Assembly (NCBI RefSeq): GCF_003026105.1
Contig: NZ_PYNW01000006.1
Location: forward strand, 124,001 to 188,000
From: Photobacterium sp. GB-56
GTDB taxonomy: Bacteria; Pseudomonadota; Gammaproteobacteria; Enterobacterales; Vibrionaceae
DNA: 64,000 nucleotides
Reading direction: 5' to 3'
The first letter of the stretch is position 1. Every line of letters begins with the position of its first letter. Positions 1 to 8,762 of this stretch are shown one piece after another. A program made the position numbers and the translations under genes. Below the pieces are notes generated by a model. That model did no database searches and had not been told where the DNA came from. It saw only the letters and a list, made by a program, of their open reading frames with translations.

Positions 1-2
1 AA

Positions 3-725
3 GTTATTAAGGCGATGATTTATCCTGCAATGGTCACTCTTACAGCAGTGCTTGTTACCGTAATGATGCTAGTCTTTGTTATTCCGCAGTTTGCTCAAAT
101 ATTTTCAAGCTTTAATGCTGAGCTACCTTTATTTACACAATTTGTTGTCCATGCTTCAGATTTTCTCATCGCTTATGGCGTCTATCTTGGGGCTGGTGTT
201 GGAATAGCCGTTTTTCTTTACCGCTATTTTTATAAAAAATCTGATGATTTTCGCTATAAAGCTAATCGGTTTGCCTTAAAGTTACCAATCTTTGGTGATG
301 TATTACTAAAAGCGACCGTTGCCCGTTTTTCCCGCACTTTAGCTACTACTTTCATGGCAGGTATTCCATTGTTATCCGGCATTCAATCAGCTGGAAGAAC
401 CTGTGGCAACTTATATATCGAAAAGGCGATTGAAGAAGTTTACGAAAGTACCGCTGGCGGTATGCCGCTATATTTAGCCCTACGTCAATCAGGGGTCTTT
501 CCTGAACTCATGTTGCAAATGGTGATGATAGGTGAAGAATCAGGTTCACTCGATGACATGCTTAATAAAATGGCGCAAATCTATGAGGCCGATGTTGATA
601 ATACCGTTGATAACCTCGGGCAAATTTTAGAACCTTTCATTATCATTATTTTGGGTGGCTTAATTGGTGGCTTACTGGTTGCTATGTATATGCCAATCTT
701 TACCTTGATGAGTGTGATCGGTTAA
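3..725 (+). CDS. pilC: Type IV pilus inner-membrane platform protein PilC (3' part)
   Basis: The reading frame is open from the window edge (VIKAMIYPAMV), so the 5' part lies outside; the ATG at 15 is internal. About 240 C-terminal residues remain of a family usually near 400. They hold the second GspF/PilC cytoplasmic helical domain and two or three membrane segments, including the C-terminal hydrophobic stretch IIIILGGLIGGLLVAMYMP. PilC is the inner-membrane platform on which the PilB ATPase drives pilin assembly. The prepilin peptidase gene follows after 117 bases, as expected for a pilABCD cluster. Telling PilC from a type II secretion GspF rests on this neighbourhood. Confidence 0.9.
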   Translation, partial: VIKAMIYPAMVTLTAVLVTVMMLVFVIPQFAQIFSSFNAELPLFTQFVVHASDFLIAYGVYLGAGVGIAVFLYRYFYKKSDDFRYKANRFALKLPIFGDVLLKATVARFSRTLATTFMAGIPLLSGIQSAGRTCGNLYIEKAIEEVYESTAGGMPLYLALRQSGVFPELMLQMVMIGEESGSLDDMLNKMAQIYEADVDNTVDNLGQILEPFIIIILGGLIGGLLVAMYMPIFTLMSVIG

Positions 726-781
726 TACTATTTTAGTAACCACCTTATAAGTTAATCACTGTATTCATTTCCCATAATCAT

Positions 782-801
782 CGGCTAGGAACACCTAGCC
801 G
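782..801 (+). terminator. Hairpin between pilC and pilD, possible weak terminator
   Basis: A perfect 8-bp stem (CGGCTAGG 782-789, CCTAGCCG 794-801) closes an AACA loop and is followed by GTTTGCCTT, which is only weakly T-rich. It could attenuate or process the pilC-pilD transcript; the poor U tract makes full termination doubtful. Confidence 0.4.
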
Positions 802-842
802 TTTGCCTTACAATAACCGCCTAATTTTTAAGAGATCCTCAC

Positions 843-1712
843 ATGGCAGTACTTTCCTATTACCCTTGGTTATATCCCCTTTTTGCCGTTATTTTTGGTC
901 TGTTAGTGGGTAGCTTTTTAAATGTGGTGATTTACCGCTTGCCGATCATGATGGAGCGTCAATGGCGTAAAGAATGCCAAGAATGTTTTCCTGAAATGGA
1001 TAACAAGCCAGACGATTCGGTCTTTAATTTAAGTGTGCCACGTTCACGCTGCCCACACTGTAATCATGCCATTAGCGCACTTGAGAATATTCCAGTGATC
1101 AGTTGGCTTGCTTTAGGCGGAAAATGCAAAGAATGCAAAGCGCCTATTAGTAAACGCTATCCTGCAATTGAATTACTGACCGCAGCATTGAGCTTAACCG
1201 TATCACTGATGTTGCCACCAACATGGTGGGCAATCGCGGTGATCTTTTTCACCTTCGCGTTAATTGCGCTTACCTTTATCGATATCGATAAAATGCTCCT
1301 GCCCGATCAAATTACCTTACCGCTAATGTGGGCGGGTATTTTGCTCTCTGTAATGGGTATTAGCCCTGTATCACTAACTGATTCGGTGATTGGTGCAATT
1401 GCGGGTTACTTATCGCTGTGGAGCGTATTCTGGGTCTTTAAGTTACTGACTAAAAAAGATGGCATGGGCTATGGCGACTTTAAATTGCTCGCCGCATTAG
1501 GTGCATGGCTTGGCTGGCAATTACTACCGTTTGTAGTGTTACTCTCATCTTTAGTCGGCGCGCTGTGCGGTATTGTATTACTGAAAATGCAAGATGCCGA
1601 TAACCAAACCCCGTTCTCATTCGGCCCTTACCTTGCGGTTGCGGGTTGGATTGCATTGTTATGGGGCGAGCCTATTGTGAATTGGTATGTTACTTCGTAC
1701 TTAGGAATGTAG
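843..1712 (+). CDS. pilD: Prepilin peptidase / N-methyltransferase PilD
   Basis: This bifunctional inner-membrane aspartic protease cleaves the type IV prepilin leader and methylates the new N-terminus; in vibrios it also serves type II secretion pseudopilins. Its 289 aa match the family. The N-terminal hydrophobic segment (GSFLNVVIYRLP) is followed by two CxxC pairs (C70/C73, C95/C98) typical of methylating members. Catalytic aspartates are visible in DIDKMLLPD (about 147-155) and GYGDFKLL (D212). Several membrane helices follow. coaE starts 3 bases after the stop, so the two are probably co-transcribed. Confidence 0.97.
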   Translation: MAVLSYYPWLYPLFAVIFGLLVGSFLNVVIYRLPIMMERQWRKECQECFPEMDNKPDDSVFNLSVPRSRCPHCNHAISALENIPVISWLALGGKCKECKAPISKRYPAIELLTAALSLTVSLMLPPTWWAIAVIFFTFALIALTFIDIDKMLLPDQITLPLMWAGILLSVMGISPVSLTDSVIGAIAGYLSLWSVFWVFKLLTKKDGMGYGDFKLLAALGAWLGWQLLPFVVLLSSLVGALCGIVLLKMQDADNQTPFSFGPYLAVAGWIALLWGEPIVNWYVTSYLGM

Positions 1713-1715
1713 ATA

Positions 1716-2321
1716 ATGAGTATTGTCATTGGCCTAACAGGCGGAATTGGTAGCGGTAAAACCACGGTTGCTAACTTATTTGCTGATAACTACGGCATTG
1801 ATATTATTGATGCCGATATTGTTGCACGTGAAGTCGTCGAGCCGAATACCGTCGGTTTGAACACTATTATCGAAAAACTTGGTGCTGATATTTTACTTAA
1901 AGATGGTACGTTAAATCGGGCAAAACTGCGTGAGGCTATTTTTAGTCAACCTGAATTAAAGCAATGGTTAAATGAGCTACTTCACCCTTTGATCCGTGAA
2001 AAAATGCTCCATGATATTAAATTAAGCAAATCTCCCTATTGTTTATTAGTCGTGCCATTGATGGTTGAGAATAATCTACAAACCCTCACCAATCGTTTAT
2101 TGGTTGTTGATGTCGATGAGCAAACCCAAATCGAACGAACACAACAACGTGATAATGTCTCAATTGAGCAAATCAAAAATATCTTAGCGAGCCAAGCAAC
2201 GCGCCAACAACGGTTGGATGCCGCAGATGATGTCATTACTAATTTTGGTGATAGTCCAGCATTAACATTACAAATCGCGCAACTTCACAGGCAATATCTC
2301 AAAATGGATCATGAGCTGTAG
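1716..2321 (+). CDS. coaE: Dephospho-CoA kinase
   Basis: It catalyses the last step of coenzyme A synthesis: ATP-dependent phosphorylation of the 3'-hydroxyl of dephospho-CoA in the cytoplasm. The 201 aa carry a P-loop GGIGSGKT at 9-16, the DAD motif near 33-35 (IIDADIVAREV) and the LHPLIREKM region of CoaE. It sits tightly behind pilD and ahead of zapD, the order known in many gammaproteobacteria. The ATG at 1716 follows pilD by 3 bases. Nothing is unusual. Confidence 0.97.
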   Translation: MSIVIGLTGGIGSGKTTVANLFADNYGIDIIDADIVAREVVEPNTVGLNTIIEKLGADILLKDGTLNRAKLREAIFSQPELKQWLNELLHPLIREKMLHDIKLSKSPYCLLVVPLMVENNLQTLTNRLLVVDVDEQTQIERTQQRDNVSIEQIKNILASQATRQQRLDAADDVITNFGDSPALTLQIAQLHRQYLKMDHEL

Positions 2322-2385
2322 TAAAATGACGTCTTAACTATGATAATTCTTATTACGATCTTGGCTCCTGTTTGGTATTCCCTTT

Positions 2386-3132
2386 ATGCAAGCTACGCAA
2401 ATGACGCGCTATGAACACCCTTTGACAGAAAAAGTCCGTATTTATTTACGCCTTGATTATCTCTTGCAACAAATGCATCACAGCAGCAACCAAAATGATC
2501 CTTGGCAATATAAAATCTTCTTCCATGCCCTTTTTGATTTGCTTGAGATCTTAGACCAAGTACAAGTTAAAACCGATCTTGCCAAAGATATAGAGAAACA
2601 ACGTCAGCAACTGATGAATTGGTTAAACATTGATGGTGTTGACGAGTATGCGCTGCAACAAATGATCGATTCGATGGAGCAAGCCCATAAAGCGTTAATT
2701 TCATCTCCTCGCCTAGGACAGAATCTACGAGAAGATCGTTTTCTTTCCAGTATAAAACAACGTTTCTCGATTCCAGGTGGTAGTTGTTGTTTTGATCTGC
2801 CGTCATTACATCACTGGCTGCACCTTAGCGATGAACACAAACAACAGGCAATGAAAAGCTGGTTACATGAGCTTTCAGAACTTAACGAAGCACTCAATCT
2901 CTGGTTGAAGTTAACCCGAGAAAGCGCACAATATAAAACCAATCATGCCCGTAATGGCTTCTTCCAGTATGACGCTGAAGATGCCTGTTTATTACGGCTA
3001 GAAATTTGCGCTAAAGATGGCGTTTATCCTATGATATCGGGACATCGTAGTCGCTTTGCTATTCGTTTCTCTCCCTTTGTGGAAGGAGATCCTGTCGCAA
3101 GCGATATTGAATTTAAATTAGCCATTTGCTGA
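2386..3132 (+). CDS. zapD: Cell division protein ZapD (FtsZ-bundling factor)
   Basis: ZapD (formerly YacF) is a cytoplasmic dimer that binds the conserved C-terminal peptide of FtsZ and cross-links protofilaments at the Z ring. The 248 aa match the family in length and in the blocks [18 protein letters not shown] at the N-terminus and [18 protein letters not shown] near 190-210. The start is the ATG at 2386; a second Met six residues later (ATGACGCGCTATG) is an alternative. yacG begins 7 bases after the stop. Its partner FtsZ is encoded about 6 kb away on the other strand. Confidence 0.95.
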   Translation: MQATQMTRYEHPLTEKVRIYLRLDYLLQQMHHSSNQNDPWQYKIFFHALFDLLEILDQVQVKTDLAKDIEKQRQQLMNWLNIDGVDEYALQQMIDSMEQAHKALISSPRLGQNLREDRFLSSIKQRFSIPGGSCCFDLPSLHHWLHLSDEHKQQAMKSWLHELSELNEALNLWLKLTRESAQYKTNHARNGFFQYDAEDACLLRLEICAKDGVYPMISGHRSRFAIRFSPFVEGDPVASDIEFKLAIC

Positions 3133-3139
3133 GGTTTTT

Positions 3140-3355
3140 GTGTCTCAATCAACAACCAATACCAATATTACTGTCGTAAAGTGTCCTACCTGTAAAACTG
3201 AAGTGGTTTGGGGTGAGCAGAGTCCATTTCGTCCTTTTTGCTGCAAACGCTGTCAATTGATCGATCTTGGCGAATGGGCGGAAGAAGAAAAATCTATTCC
3301 AGGCGCACCTGATCTATCAGATTCAGATGGCTGGTCTGACGATATGGGTTACTAA
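3140..3355 (+). CDS. yacG: DNA gyrase inhibitor / zinc-binding protein YacG
   Basis: This small zinc protein binds GyrB and inhibits gyrase in E. coli. The 71 aa show CPTC (C15, C18) and CCKRC (C34/C35, C38) flanking PFRPF, followed by IDLGEWA, all hallmarks of YacG. The start is GTG at 3140; no in-frame ATG precedes the first cysteine pair. It lies 7 bases after zapD, and mutT begins 4 bases after its stop, so zapD-yacG-mutT look like one transcript. Confidence 0.95.
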   Translation: MSQSTTNTNITVVKCPTCKTEVVWGEQSPFRPFCCKRCQLIDLGEWAEEEKSIPGAPDLSDSDGWSDDMGY

Positions 3356-3359
3356 CAGT

Positions 3360-3764
3360 ATGGATAAAAAGCAAGTTTGGATTGCGGCAGGCATTATTTT
3401 AGATACAGAGAAAAAGCATATTTTCATTACCCGCCGTGCCGATAAAGCGCATCAAGGTGGCTTATGGGAGTTTGCTGGCGGAAAAGTAGAAACAGGTGAA
3501 ACAGCAAAGCAAGCGGTTATCCGTGAACTGCAAGAAGAAGTCGGTATTCATGCCACTGACGTTGAACCTTTTATTAGCCTTGCTCATGATTATTCAGATA
3601 AATCATTAAAGTTTGATTTCTTTCTGATCCATCAATTTGATGGCGAAGCCTTTGGTAAAGAAGGTCAACCGGGGGAGTGGGTCGCTATCAATGCACTTGC
3701 TGATTACCCTTTCCCTGATGCTAATCAAGCTGTACTCGATAAAATACAGCAGTCTTTCGCTTAA
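3360..3764 (+). CDS. mutT: 8-oxo-dGTP diphosphatase MutT (Nudix)
   Basis: It hydrolyses 8-oxo-dGTP and so prevents A:T to C:G mutations. The Nudix box covers residues 41-63 (GKVETGETAKQ... RELQEEVGI) with the REXXEE catalytic core. The frame is open further upstream, but the ATG at 3360 (MDKKQVWIAAG) gives 134 aa, close to E. coli MutT at about 129, and places it 4 bases after yacG. It is the last gene of this plus-strand run and faces secA across a two-way terminator. Confidence 0.95.
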   Translation: MDKKQVWIAAGIILDTEKKHIFITRRADKAHQGGLWEFAGGKVETGETAKQAVIRELQEEVGIHATDVEPFISLAHDYSDKSLKFDFFLIHQFDGEAFGKEGQPGEWVAINALADYPFPDANQAVLDKIQQSFA

Positions 3765-3820
3765 TAAATTATCTGAAGATCCACTAGAATCTACATCATT
3801 AGCCTTGATTTTCAGCCAAT

Positions 3821-3848
3821 AAAAAAGTCGCCCTAGAGCGACTTTTTT
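3821..3848. terminator. Bidirectional terminator between mutT and secA
   Basis: A perfect 11-bp inverted repeat AAAAAAGTCGC (3821-3831) / GCGACTTTTTT (3838-3848) has a 6-base loop. The A and T tracts make it work on both strands for the convergent mutT and secA transcripts. Confidence 0.9.
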
Positions 3849-3870
3849 AGTATCTACAATAAGAACAATC

Positions 3871-6603
3871 TTAATTGATCTTACCGTGACATTGCTTGTA
3901 CTTCTTACCAGAACCACAAGGACAAGGCTCATTACGACCTACTTTACGCTCTTCACGCTCGTAAGTACCTTGTTGAGCTTCAGGCTCTTCTGATGACTCA
4001 TCAGTGATTTGGCTTTCTGCACTTTGATGCTGGAACTGTTGACGACGTGCTAGCATTTCTGCCATTTGACGACGCTCTTCTTCCATGCGATCAACTTCTT
4101 CCTGCTGCTGTACACGTACCTTACTTAAGATAGAAACAACATCACTCTTCAAGTTATCTAGCATTTCTTCAAACAGTTCAAACGATTCACGCTTGTATTC
4201 CTGCTTAGGGTTCTTCTGTGCATAACCACGTAAGTGAATACCTTGACGCAAGTGATCCATTGCCGCTAAGTGTTCTTTCCATAGCGTATCAAGGTTCTGT
4301 AGCATCACTGTTTTCTCGAAGTTACGTAGCACTTCAGCACCAACAACTGATTCTTTCTCACGGTAAACTTCAAGCGCTTTTTCTACAATGCGCTCACGAA
4401 GTGCTTCTTCGTAAAGTTTATCTTCGGTATCAAGCCAGTGTTGAATTGGTAGCTCAAGATCGTAATCATCTTTCAGGCGAGTTTCTAGCCCTTTGATATC
4501 CCACATTTCTTCAAGCGATTGTGGTGGAATATAGCTATCCATTAATGCATTTAGCACGTCTTCACGGTTGTGCTCAATCATTTCGCTGATATCTTCAGCA
4601 TGCATTAATTCATCACGTAATTCGTAAACCACTTTACGCTGATCGTTAGCAACATCATCAAATTCAAGCAACTGCTTACGAATATCGAAGTTACGACCTT
4701 CAACTTTACGTTGCGCGTTCTCGATAGCCTTTGATACCCAAGGGTGCTCAATCGCTTCGCCTTGCTCCATACCTAACTTCTTCATCATGCCTGAAACACG
4801 ATCTGAAGCGAAGATACGCATTAAGCCATCTTCCATAGATAGGTAGAAACGAGAAGAACCAGCATCGCCCTGACGACCCGCACGACCACGTAGCTGGTTA
4901 TCGATACGACGAGATTCGTGACGCTCAGTACCAATGATGTGCAAGCCACCTGACGCTAAGACTGCATCATGTTTTTCTTGCCATTTGGTTTTGATCTTCG
5001 CGATTTGATCATCAGTTGGATTATCGAGTTTTTCAACATCAGTCTTCCACGAACCACCCAGCATGATATCAGTACCACGACCGGCCATGTTAGTTGCAAT
5101 AGTTACCGCACCCGGCGCACCCGCTTCTGCGATAATATCCGCTTCTTTTTCGTGGAATTTTGCGTTTAGTACGTTATGTTTAATGCCTTCTTTCTTAAGC
5201 GCATTAGACAGTAACTCTGATTTTTCAATCGATACTGTACCCACCAAACAAGGCTGACCGTTTTGTACACGCTCTTTGATATCTTGGCTAATTGCAGCAA
5301 ACTTTTCAGTTTCTGTCATGTAAACCAAGTCACCGTTATCGATACGCGCCATTGGACGGTTAGTAGGAAGTACAACCGTATCTAGACCGTAGATAGACTG
5401 GAATTCAAACGCTTCAGTATCAGCCGTACCTGTCATACCAGAAAGCTTATCGTATAAACGGAAGTAGTTCTGGAAAGTAATCGATGCTAACGTTTGGTTC
5501 TCGTTTTGGATCTTCACGCCTTCTTTCGCTTCAACGGCTTGGTGAAGACCTTCTGACCAGCGACGACCCGGCATTGTACGACCAGTGTGTTCATCAACGA
5601 TGATCACTTCGTCATCTTGAACGATGTAATCAACGTCTTTTTCAAAGAGTACGTGTGCACGTAAACCCGCATTTACGTGGTGCAACAAGCTAATGTTTGC
5701 TGGAGAGTACAAGGTATCGTGCTCTGCCATTAAGCCATTTTTAATCAATAGCTCTTCAACAAACTCCTGACCATTTTCAGTTAAATAAGCTTGCTTCGAT
5801 TTTTCATCGACTGTGTAGTGACCTTCACCACGGTACTCTTCACTATCTTCTTTATCTTGACGAACTAGTAAAGGAATTAATTCATTGATCTTAATGTACA
5901 TTTCAGAGCTGTCTTCAGCAGGACCTGAAATGATAAGCGGAGTACGTGCTTCATCGATTAAGATGGAGTCAACTTCATCGACTACTGCGAAGAAACGTTC
6001 GCGTTGAACACGATCTTCTGGGCGGAATGCCATATTATCGCGCAAGTAGTCAAAGCCAAATTCGTTATTTGTTCCATAAAGGACATCTGCGGCATACGCT
6101 TCTTTTTTTGCCGGTGGTGACATATTAGGAACATTTACACCTACAGTCATGCCGAGGAATTCAAATAACTCACGGTTAGTTTCGGCATCACGTGCTGCTA
6201 GGTAATCGTTCACGGTTACGATATGAACGCCTTTACCTGTTAAAGCATTTAAGTATGAAGGAAGAGTTGCTGTCAGAGTTTTACCTTCACCGGTACGCAT
6301 TTCTGCAATTTTACAATCATTCAATACCATACCGCCAAGCAGCTGGACATCGAAGTGGCGCATACCGTAAATACGCTTGGATGCTTCACGAACGGTCGCG
6401 AAGGCTTCTGGTAGTAGTTGATCTAGCGTTTCACCTTGCTCTAAACGCTCACGAAATTCAGCTGTTTTTGCTTTCAGCTCATGATCTTGTAGGCTTTCAA
6501 ATTGAGGCTCTAGCTTATTGATTTGATCAACAATTTTGCGCATACGACGCAGAGTGCGGTCGTTACGGCTACCGATAACTTTAGTCAGTAGTTTTGATAA
6601 CAT
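3871..6603 (-). CDS. secA: Protein translocase ATPase SecA
   Basis: SecA is the cytoplasmic motor that pushes preproteins through SecYEG. The 910 aa match the family. Visible features are Walker A MRTGEGKT (102-109), the [18 protein letters not shown] block (about 205-225), the [12 protein letters not shown] and GRAGRQGD helicase motifs, and the C-terminal zinc/SecB-binding tail [17 protein letters not shown]. The start [16 protein letters not shown] is as in E. coli SecA. Upstream there is no classical secM, but a 41-codon mini-ORF ends 21 bases before this start. The gene is transcribed alone and ends at the terminator shared with mutT. Confidence 0.99.
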   Translation of the reverse strand: MLSKLLTKVIGSRNDRTLRRMRKIVDQINKLEPQFESLQDHELKAKTAEFRERLEQGETLDQLLPEAFATVREASKRIYGMRHFDVQLLGGMVLNDCKIAEMRTGEGKTLTATLPSYLNALTGKGVHIVTVNDYLAARDAETNRELFEFLGMTVGVNVPNMSPPAKKEAYAADVLYGTNNEFGFDYLRDNMAFRPEDRVQRERFFAVVDEVDSILIDEARTPLIISGPAEDSSEMYIKINELIPLLVRQDKEDSEEYRGEGHYTVDEKSKQAYLTENGQEFVEELLIKNGLMAEHDTLYSPANISLLHHVNAGLRAHVLFEKDVDYIVQDDEVIIVDEHTGRTMPGRRWSEGLHQAVEAKEGVKIQNENQTLASITFQNYFRLYDKLSGMTGTADTEAFEFQSIYGLDTVVLPTNRPMARIDNGDLVYMTETEKFAAISQDIKERVQNGQPCLVGTVSIEKSELLSNALKKEGIKHNVLNAKFHEKEADIIAEAGAPGAVTIATNMAGRGTDIMLGGSWKTDVEKLDNPTDDQIAKIKTKWQEKHDAVLASGGLHIIGTERHESRRIDNQLRGRAGRQGDAGSSRFYLSMEDGLMRIFASDRVSGMMKKLGMEQGEAIEHPWVSKAIENAQRKVEGRNFDIRKQLLEFDDVANDQRKVVYELRDELMHAEDISEMIEHNREDVLNALMDSYIPPQSLEEMWDIKGLETRLKDDYDLELPIQHWLDTEDKLYEEALRERIVEKALEVYREKESVVGAEVLRNFEKTVMLQNLDTLWKEHLAAMDHLRQGIHLRGYAQKNPKQEYKRESFELFEEMLDNLKSDVVSILSKVRVQQQEEVDRMEEERRQMAEMLARRQQFQHQSAESQITDESSEEPEAQQGTYEREERKVGRNEPCPCGSGKKYKQCHGKIN

Positions 6604-6624
6604 GGCGATGCCGTTTTCTCTTTG

Positions 6625-6750
6625 TTATATCAGCGTATCTATTGCTGAATCGCTTAATCTGGTTTCATTCTCTGGGGGACCGTAAGCAATCCCTGTCCCA
6701 CTAGAATCGCCACAATGGTGACTAAGAGGATAATCCTGAAACTGTGTCAT
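6625..6750 (-). CDS. Possible 41-aa leader peptide ahead of secA (hypothetical)
   Basis: An ATG-to-TAA frame of 41 codons ends 21 bases before the secA start. Its product is MTQFQDYPLSHHCGDSSGTG followed by IAYGPPENE and a polar tail. The stretch GIAYGP (residues 20-25) recalls the GIRAGP arrest core of SecM, but the essential Arg is missing, there is no signal sequence and no good ribosome-binding site. Its ATG overlaps the TGA of an 18-codon frame starting at 6803 (MVIDEAPLKS...), as in translational coupling. It may be chance. Confidence 0.2.
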   Translation of the reverse strand: MTQFQDYPLSHHCGDSSGTGIAYGPPENETRLSDSAIDTLI

Positions 6751-6901
6751 ACTAATATTGCGTCATGAAAACCACTTTTCAAGGGGGCTTCATCAATAAC
6801 CATCACCAAATAAAACGAGATGGCAATTTAACGCTTAAATACAACGCTGGCAGTAACAACACTTGCAGGTACATCTTTCAAGATATATTAACCTATATGA
6901 G

Positions 6902-6910
6902 TGATATAAT
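6902..6910 (+). promoter_or_regulatory. Candidate extended -10 promoter for dciA
   Basis: TGATATAAT contains a perfect TATAAT (6905-6910) with the TGn extension. I find no good -35 box, but extended -10 promoters can do without one. It would give a leader of about 115 bases before dciA. Confidence 0.4.
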
Positions 6911-7032
6911 AAGTCATATTAGTGTCATCGCCTATGAGAAAAGCAGGCTTAACACTTTTTATATTCGCAAAATTAGGATCATATCCGCAATTTTTCAACT
7001 TTGAGCAACATCATTACTTAGGATCACAGACG

Positions 7033-7491
7033 ATGAGAGATCACCGTCCCCAAACTACCGGGGATCTTTTAGAGCAAACTGGGCTTAATAATATTCAACA
7101 ACGAGCTATCGCATTAAGCCAGTTAAATACCGCGGTAAAGCAGCATATCAATTGTGCTGAACATTGCCGTGTGAGTAATTATCGTCAAGGTATTTTAATT
7201 GTAGAAACCGAATCTGCAGCTTGGTCGATGCGTCTTAATTACGAACGCCACACTTTGATGATGAAGTTACGAGAAACGCTATTGCCTAAGTTGCAAGATA
7301 TTGAAATAAAAGTGAACCCTTCTCTTGCTGCAGTACAGAAGCAGCAACAAGAAAAAATACCCGATATTATACAAAAGCCCATCACAGAAGTTGCTGCTCA
7401 GCACCTCTTAGCAACGGCCGCAACCGCGCCAGAAAAAGTAAAAAAACGCTTAGAACGCCTTGCTTTATTAGCACAAAAACAAAAACGTTAG
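7033..7491 (+). CDS. dciA: Replicative helicase loader DciA (DUF721)
   Basis: DciA loads or activates DnaB helicase in the many bacteria that lack DnaC. From ATG 7033 (MRDHRPQTTGDLLEQTGL) the protein is 152 aa; the frame is open for 37 more codons upstream, but those look unlike the family. The DUF721 core is GILIVETESAAWSMRLNYER with the following basic helix, and the tail is rich in Gln, Lys and Ala. It is the only plus-strand gene between minus-strand secA and lpxC, so it has its own promoter, and it ends at a strong terminator. Confidence 0.88.
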   Translation: MRDHRPQTTGDLLEQTGLNNIQQRAIALSQLNTAVKQHINCAEHCRVSNYRQGILIVETESAAWSMRLNYERHTLMMKLRETLLPKLQDIEIKVNPSLAAVQKQQQEKIPDIIQKPITEVAAQHLLATAATAPEKVKKRLERLALLAQKQKR

Positions 7492-7510
7492 TGTAAATAA
7501 AACCAGATAC

Positions 7511-7540
7511 AAAAACGCCGAGCAACTGCTCGGCGTTTTT
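7511..7540. terminator. Bidirectional terminator between dciA and lpxC
   Basis: A perfect 13-bp inverted repeat AAAAACGCCGAGC (7511-7523) / GCTCGGCGTTTTT (7528-7540) has a 4-base loop and A and T tracts on either side. It serves the convergent dciA and lpxC transcripts. Confidence 0.93.
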
Positions 7541-7561
7541 TAATTCTTTTCGCATTTGGTA

Positions 7562-8479
7562 TTAAGCAAGAACCATTCCTGGTTGAGCAAAAGTAACCGG
7601 TACCTGCTGCTCATCTTCAAAAGTGGACCATTCATAGGCTTCTTGATCAGCAAGTACTGCACGTAATAACTGGTTGTTTAATGCATGTCCTGATTTATAA
7701 GCACGCATTTCACCAATAATGTTATGACCACACATGTAGAGATCACCAATGGCATCCAATACTTTATGAGTCACTAACTCATTGTCAAAACGCAAACCAT
7801 CATCATTAAGAATACGATAATCATCCAGTACAATAGCGTTATCGAAACTACCACCTAAACATAAGTTTTGTGATTGTAAGTATTCGATATCACGCATGAA
7901 ACCAAAGGTTCGAGCGCGACTGATATTTTTAACAAAAGACTTACTTGAAAAATCTAACACTAGACGCTGCTGATCTGATTCAATCGCAGGGTGGTTAAAC
8001 TCGATAGCAAAATCCAGACGGAAACCGTTATAAGGAACGAGCTCCGCCCATTTGTCGCCATCTTCAATGCGAACAGGTTTTTTGATACGTAAAAAACGCT
8101 TAGGCGCATTCAACGTTTCAATGCCTGCAGATTGAAGCAGGTAGATAAATGGGCTCGCGCTACCATCCATAATAGGAATTTCAGGTGCGTTAACTTCGAT
8201 AATCACGTTATCGATACCCATACCTGCTAGTGCTGCATTCAAGTGCTCAACCGTTGAAATACGCACGCCCTCTTCATTTACAAGAGCTGTACATAACATG
8301 GTATCACGCACAGAATCTGCATTTGCAGGAAAATCCACAGGAGGATTTAAATCTGTACGACGATAAATCACGCCTGTATTAGCGGCTGCAGGACGCAGAA
8401 TAAGCGTCACTTTACGTCCAGAGTGGAGACCCACACCAGTCGTTTGCACAATGCTTTTAAGTGTACGTTGTCTGATCAT
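7562..8479 (-). CDS. lpxC: UDP-3-O-acyl-N-acetylglucosamine deacetylase LpxC
   Basis: This zinc amidase carries out the committed step of lipid A synthesis. The start chosen is [20 protein letters not shown] at 8479, which gives 305 aa, the E. coli length; an ATG five codons earlier is possible. Zinc and catalytic features are visible in [15 protein letters not shown] (His near 79), [10 protein letters not shown] (near 237-246) and KSGHALNN (near 265). The gene closes the dcw region but is set off from ftsZ by 283 bases with its own promoter. Confidence 0.98.
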   Translation of the reverse strand: MIRQRTLKSIVQTTGVGLHSGRKVTLILRPAAANTGVIYRRTDLNPPVDFPANADSVRDTMLCTALVNEEGVRISTVEHLNAALAGMGIDNVIIEVNAPEIPIMDGSASPFIYLLQSAGIETLNAPKRFLRIKKPVRIEDGDKWAELVPYNGFRLDFAIEFNHPAIESDQQRLVLDFSSKSFVKNISRARTFGFMRDIEYLQSQNLCLGGSFDNAIVLDDYRILNDDGLRFDNELVTHKVLDAIGDLYMCGHNIIGEMRAYKSGHALNNQLLRAVLADQEAYEWSTFEDEQQVPVTFAQPGMVLA

Positions 8480-8573
8480 CTGCTCATATCTCAACTGTTA
8501 AACAAACTTTTGTCACAAGCAACAAGGCTAAATAACACCCATTATCAGGCACAATTACGCGAAATGGGCATAA

Positions 8574-8601
8574 ATAATACCATAAGCTACTAAATATCCA
8601 A
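8574..8601 (-). promoter_or_regulatory. Candidate lpxC promoter
   Basis: Read on the minus strand, TTGGAT (8596-8601) lies 16 bases before TATTAT (8574-8579), which is preceded by TGG as an extended -10. It sits about 95 bases upstream of lpxC and would let lpxC be transcribed separately from ftsZ. Confidence 0.5.
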
Positions 8602-8624
8602 AATAATTTGACATAGGCTAAGTG

Positions 8625-8654
8625 AGTGCCTTTAAACTAATCGTTAAAGGCACT
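8625..8654 (-). repeat. 11-bp inverted repeat in the ftsZ-lpxC gap
   Basis: AGTGCCTTTAA (8625-8635) and TTAAAGGCACT (8644-8654) form a perfect hairpin with an 8-base loop. No T tract follows on the minus strand, so it may be a transcript-end or processing hairpin, or a protein-binding site just upstream of the lpxC promoter. A smaller hairpin ATTGAGT/ACTCAAT (8716-8722, 8731-8737) lies nearer ftsZ. Confidence 0.45.
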
Positions 8655-8762
8655 AATAAGTTACTGATTATGTTGCGATAAAACCAAATATTTCAATACC
8701 GATATATTTAGTCTCATTGAGTTTTTATATACTCAATCAGCATCACCTATTAACTATAGATA

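Larger units (their letters stand above)
6604..7032. other. Divergent secA / dciA intergenic region
   Basis: This 429-base gap holds both 5' leaders. On the minus strand it contains two overlapping mini-ORFs and a small inverted repeat GGGAC/GTCCC (6676-6680, 6695-6699) ahead of secA. On the plus strand an extended -10 element at 6902-6910 can serve dciA. I recognise no other gene here, and no E. coli-type SecM (about 170 aa with a signal sequence). Confidence 0.7.

Noticed and set aside
3..20. pilC as a truncated pseudogene of 236 codons
   Set aside because: The frame is open to the window edge with PilC-like residues before the ATG at 15, so the gene is cut by the window, not broken.
3606..3932. 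Minus-strand frame of 108 codons at 3606-3932
   Set aside because: It is antisense to mutT and runs across the mutT-secA terminator into the 3' end of secA; no family features.
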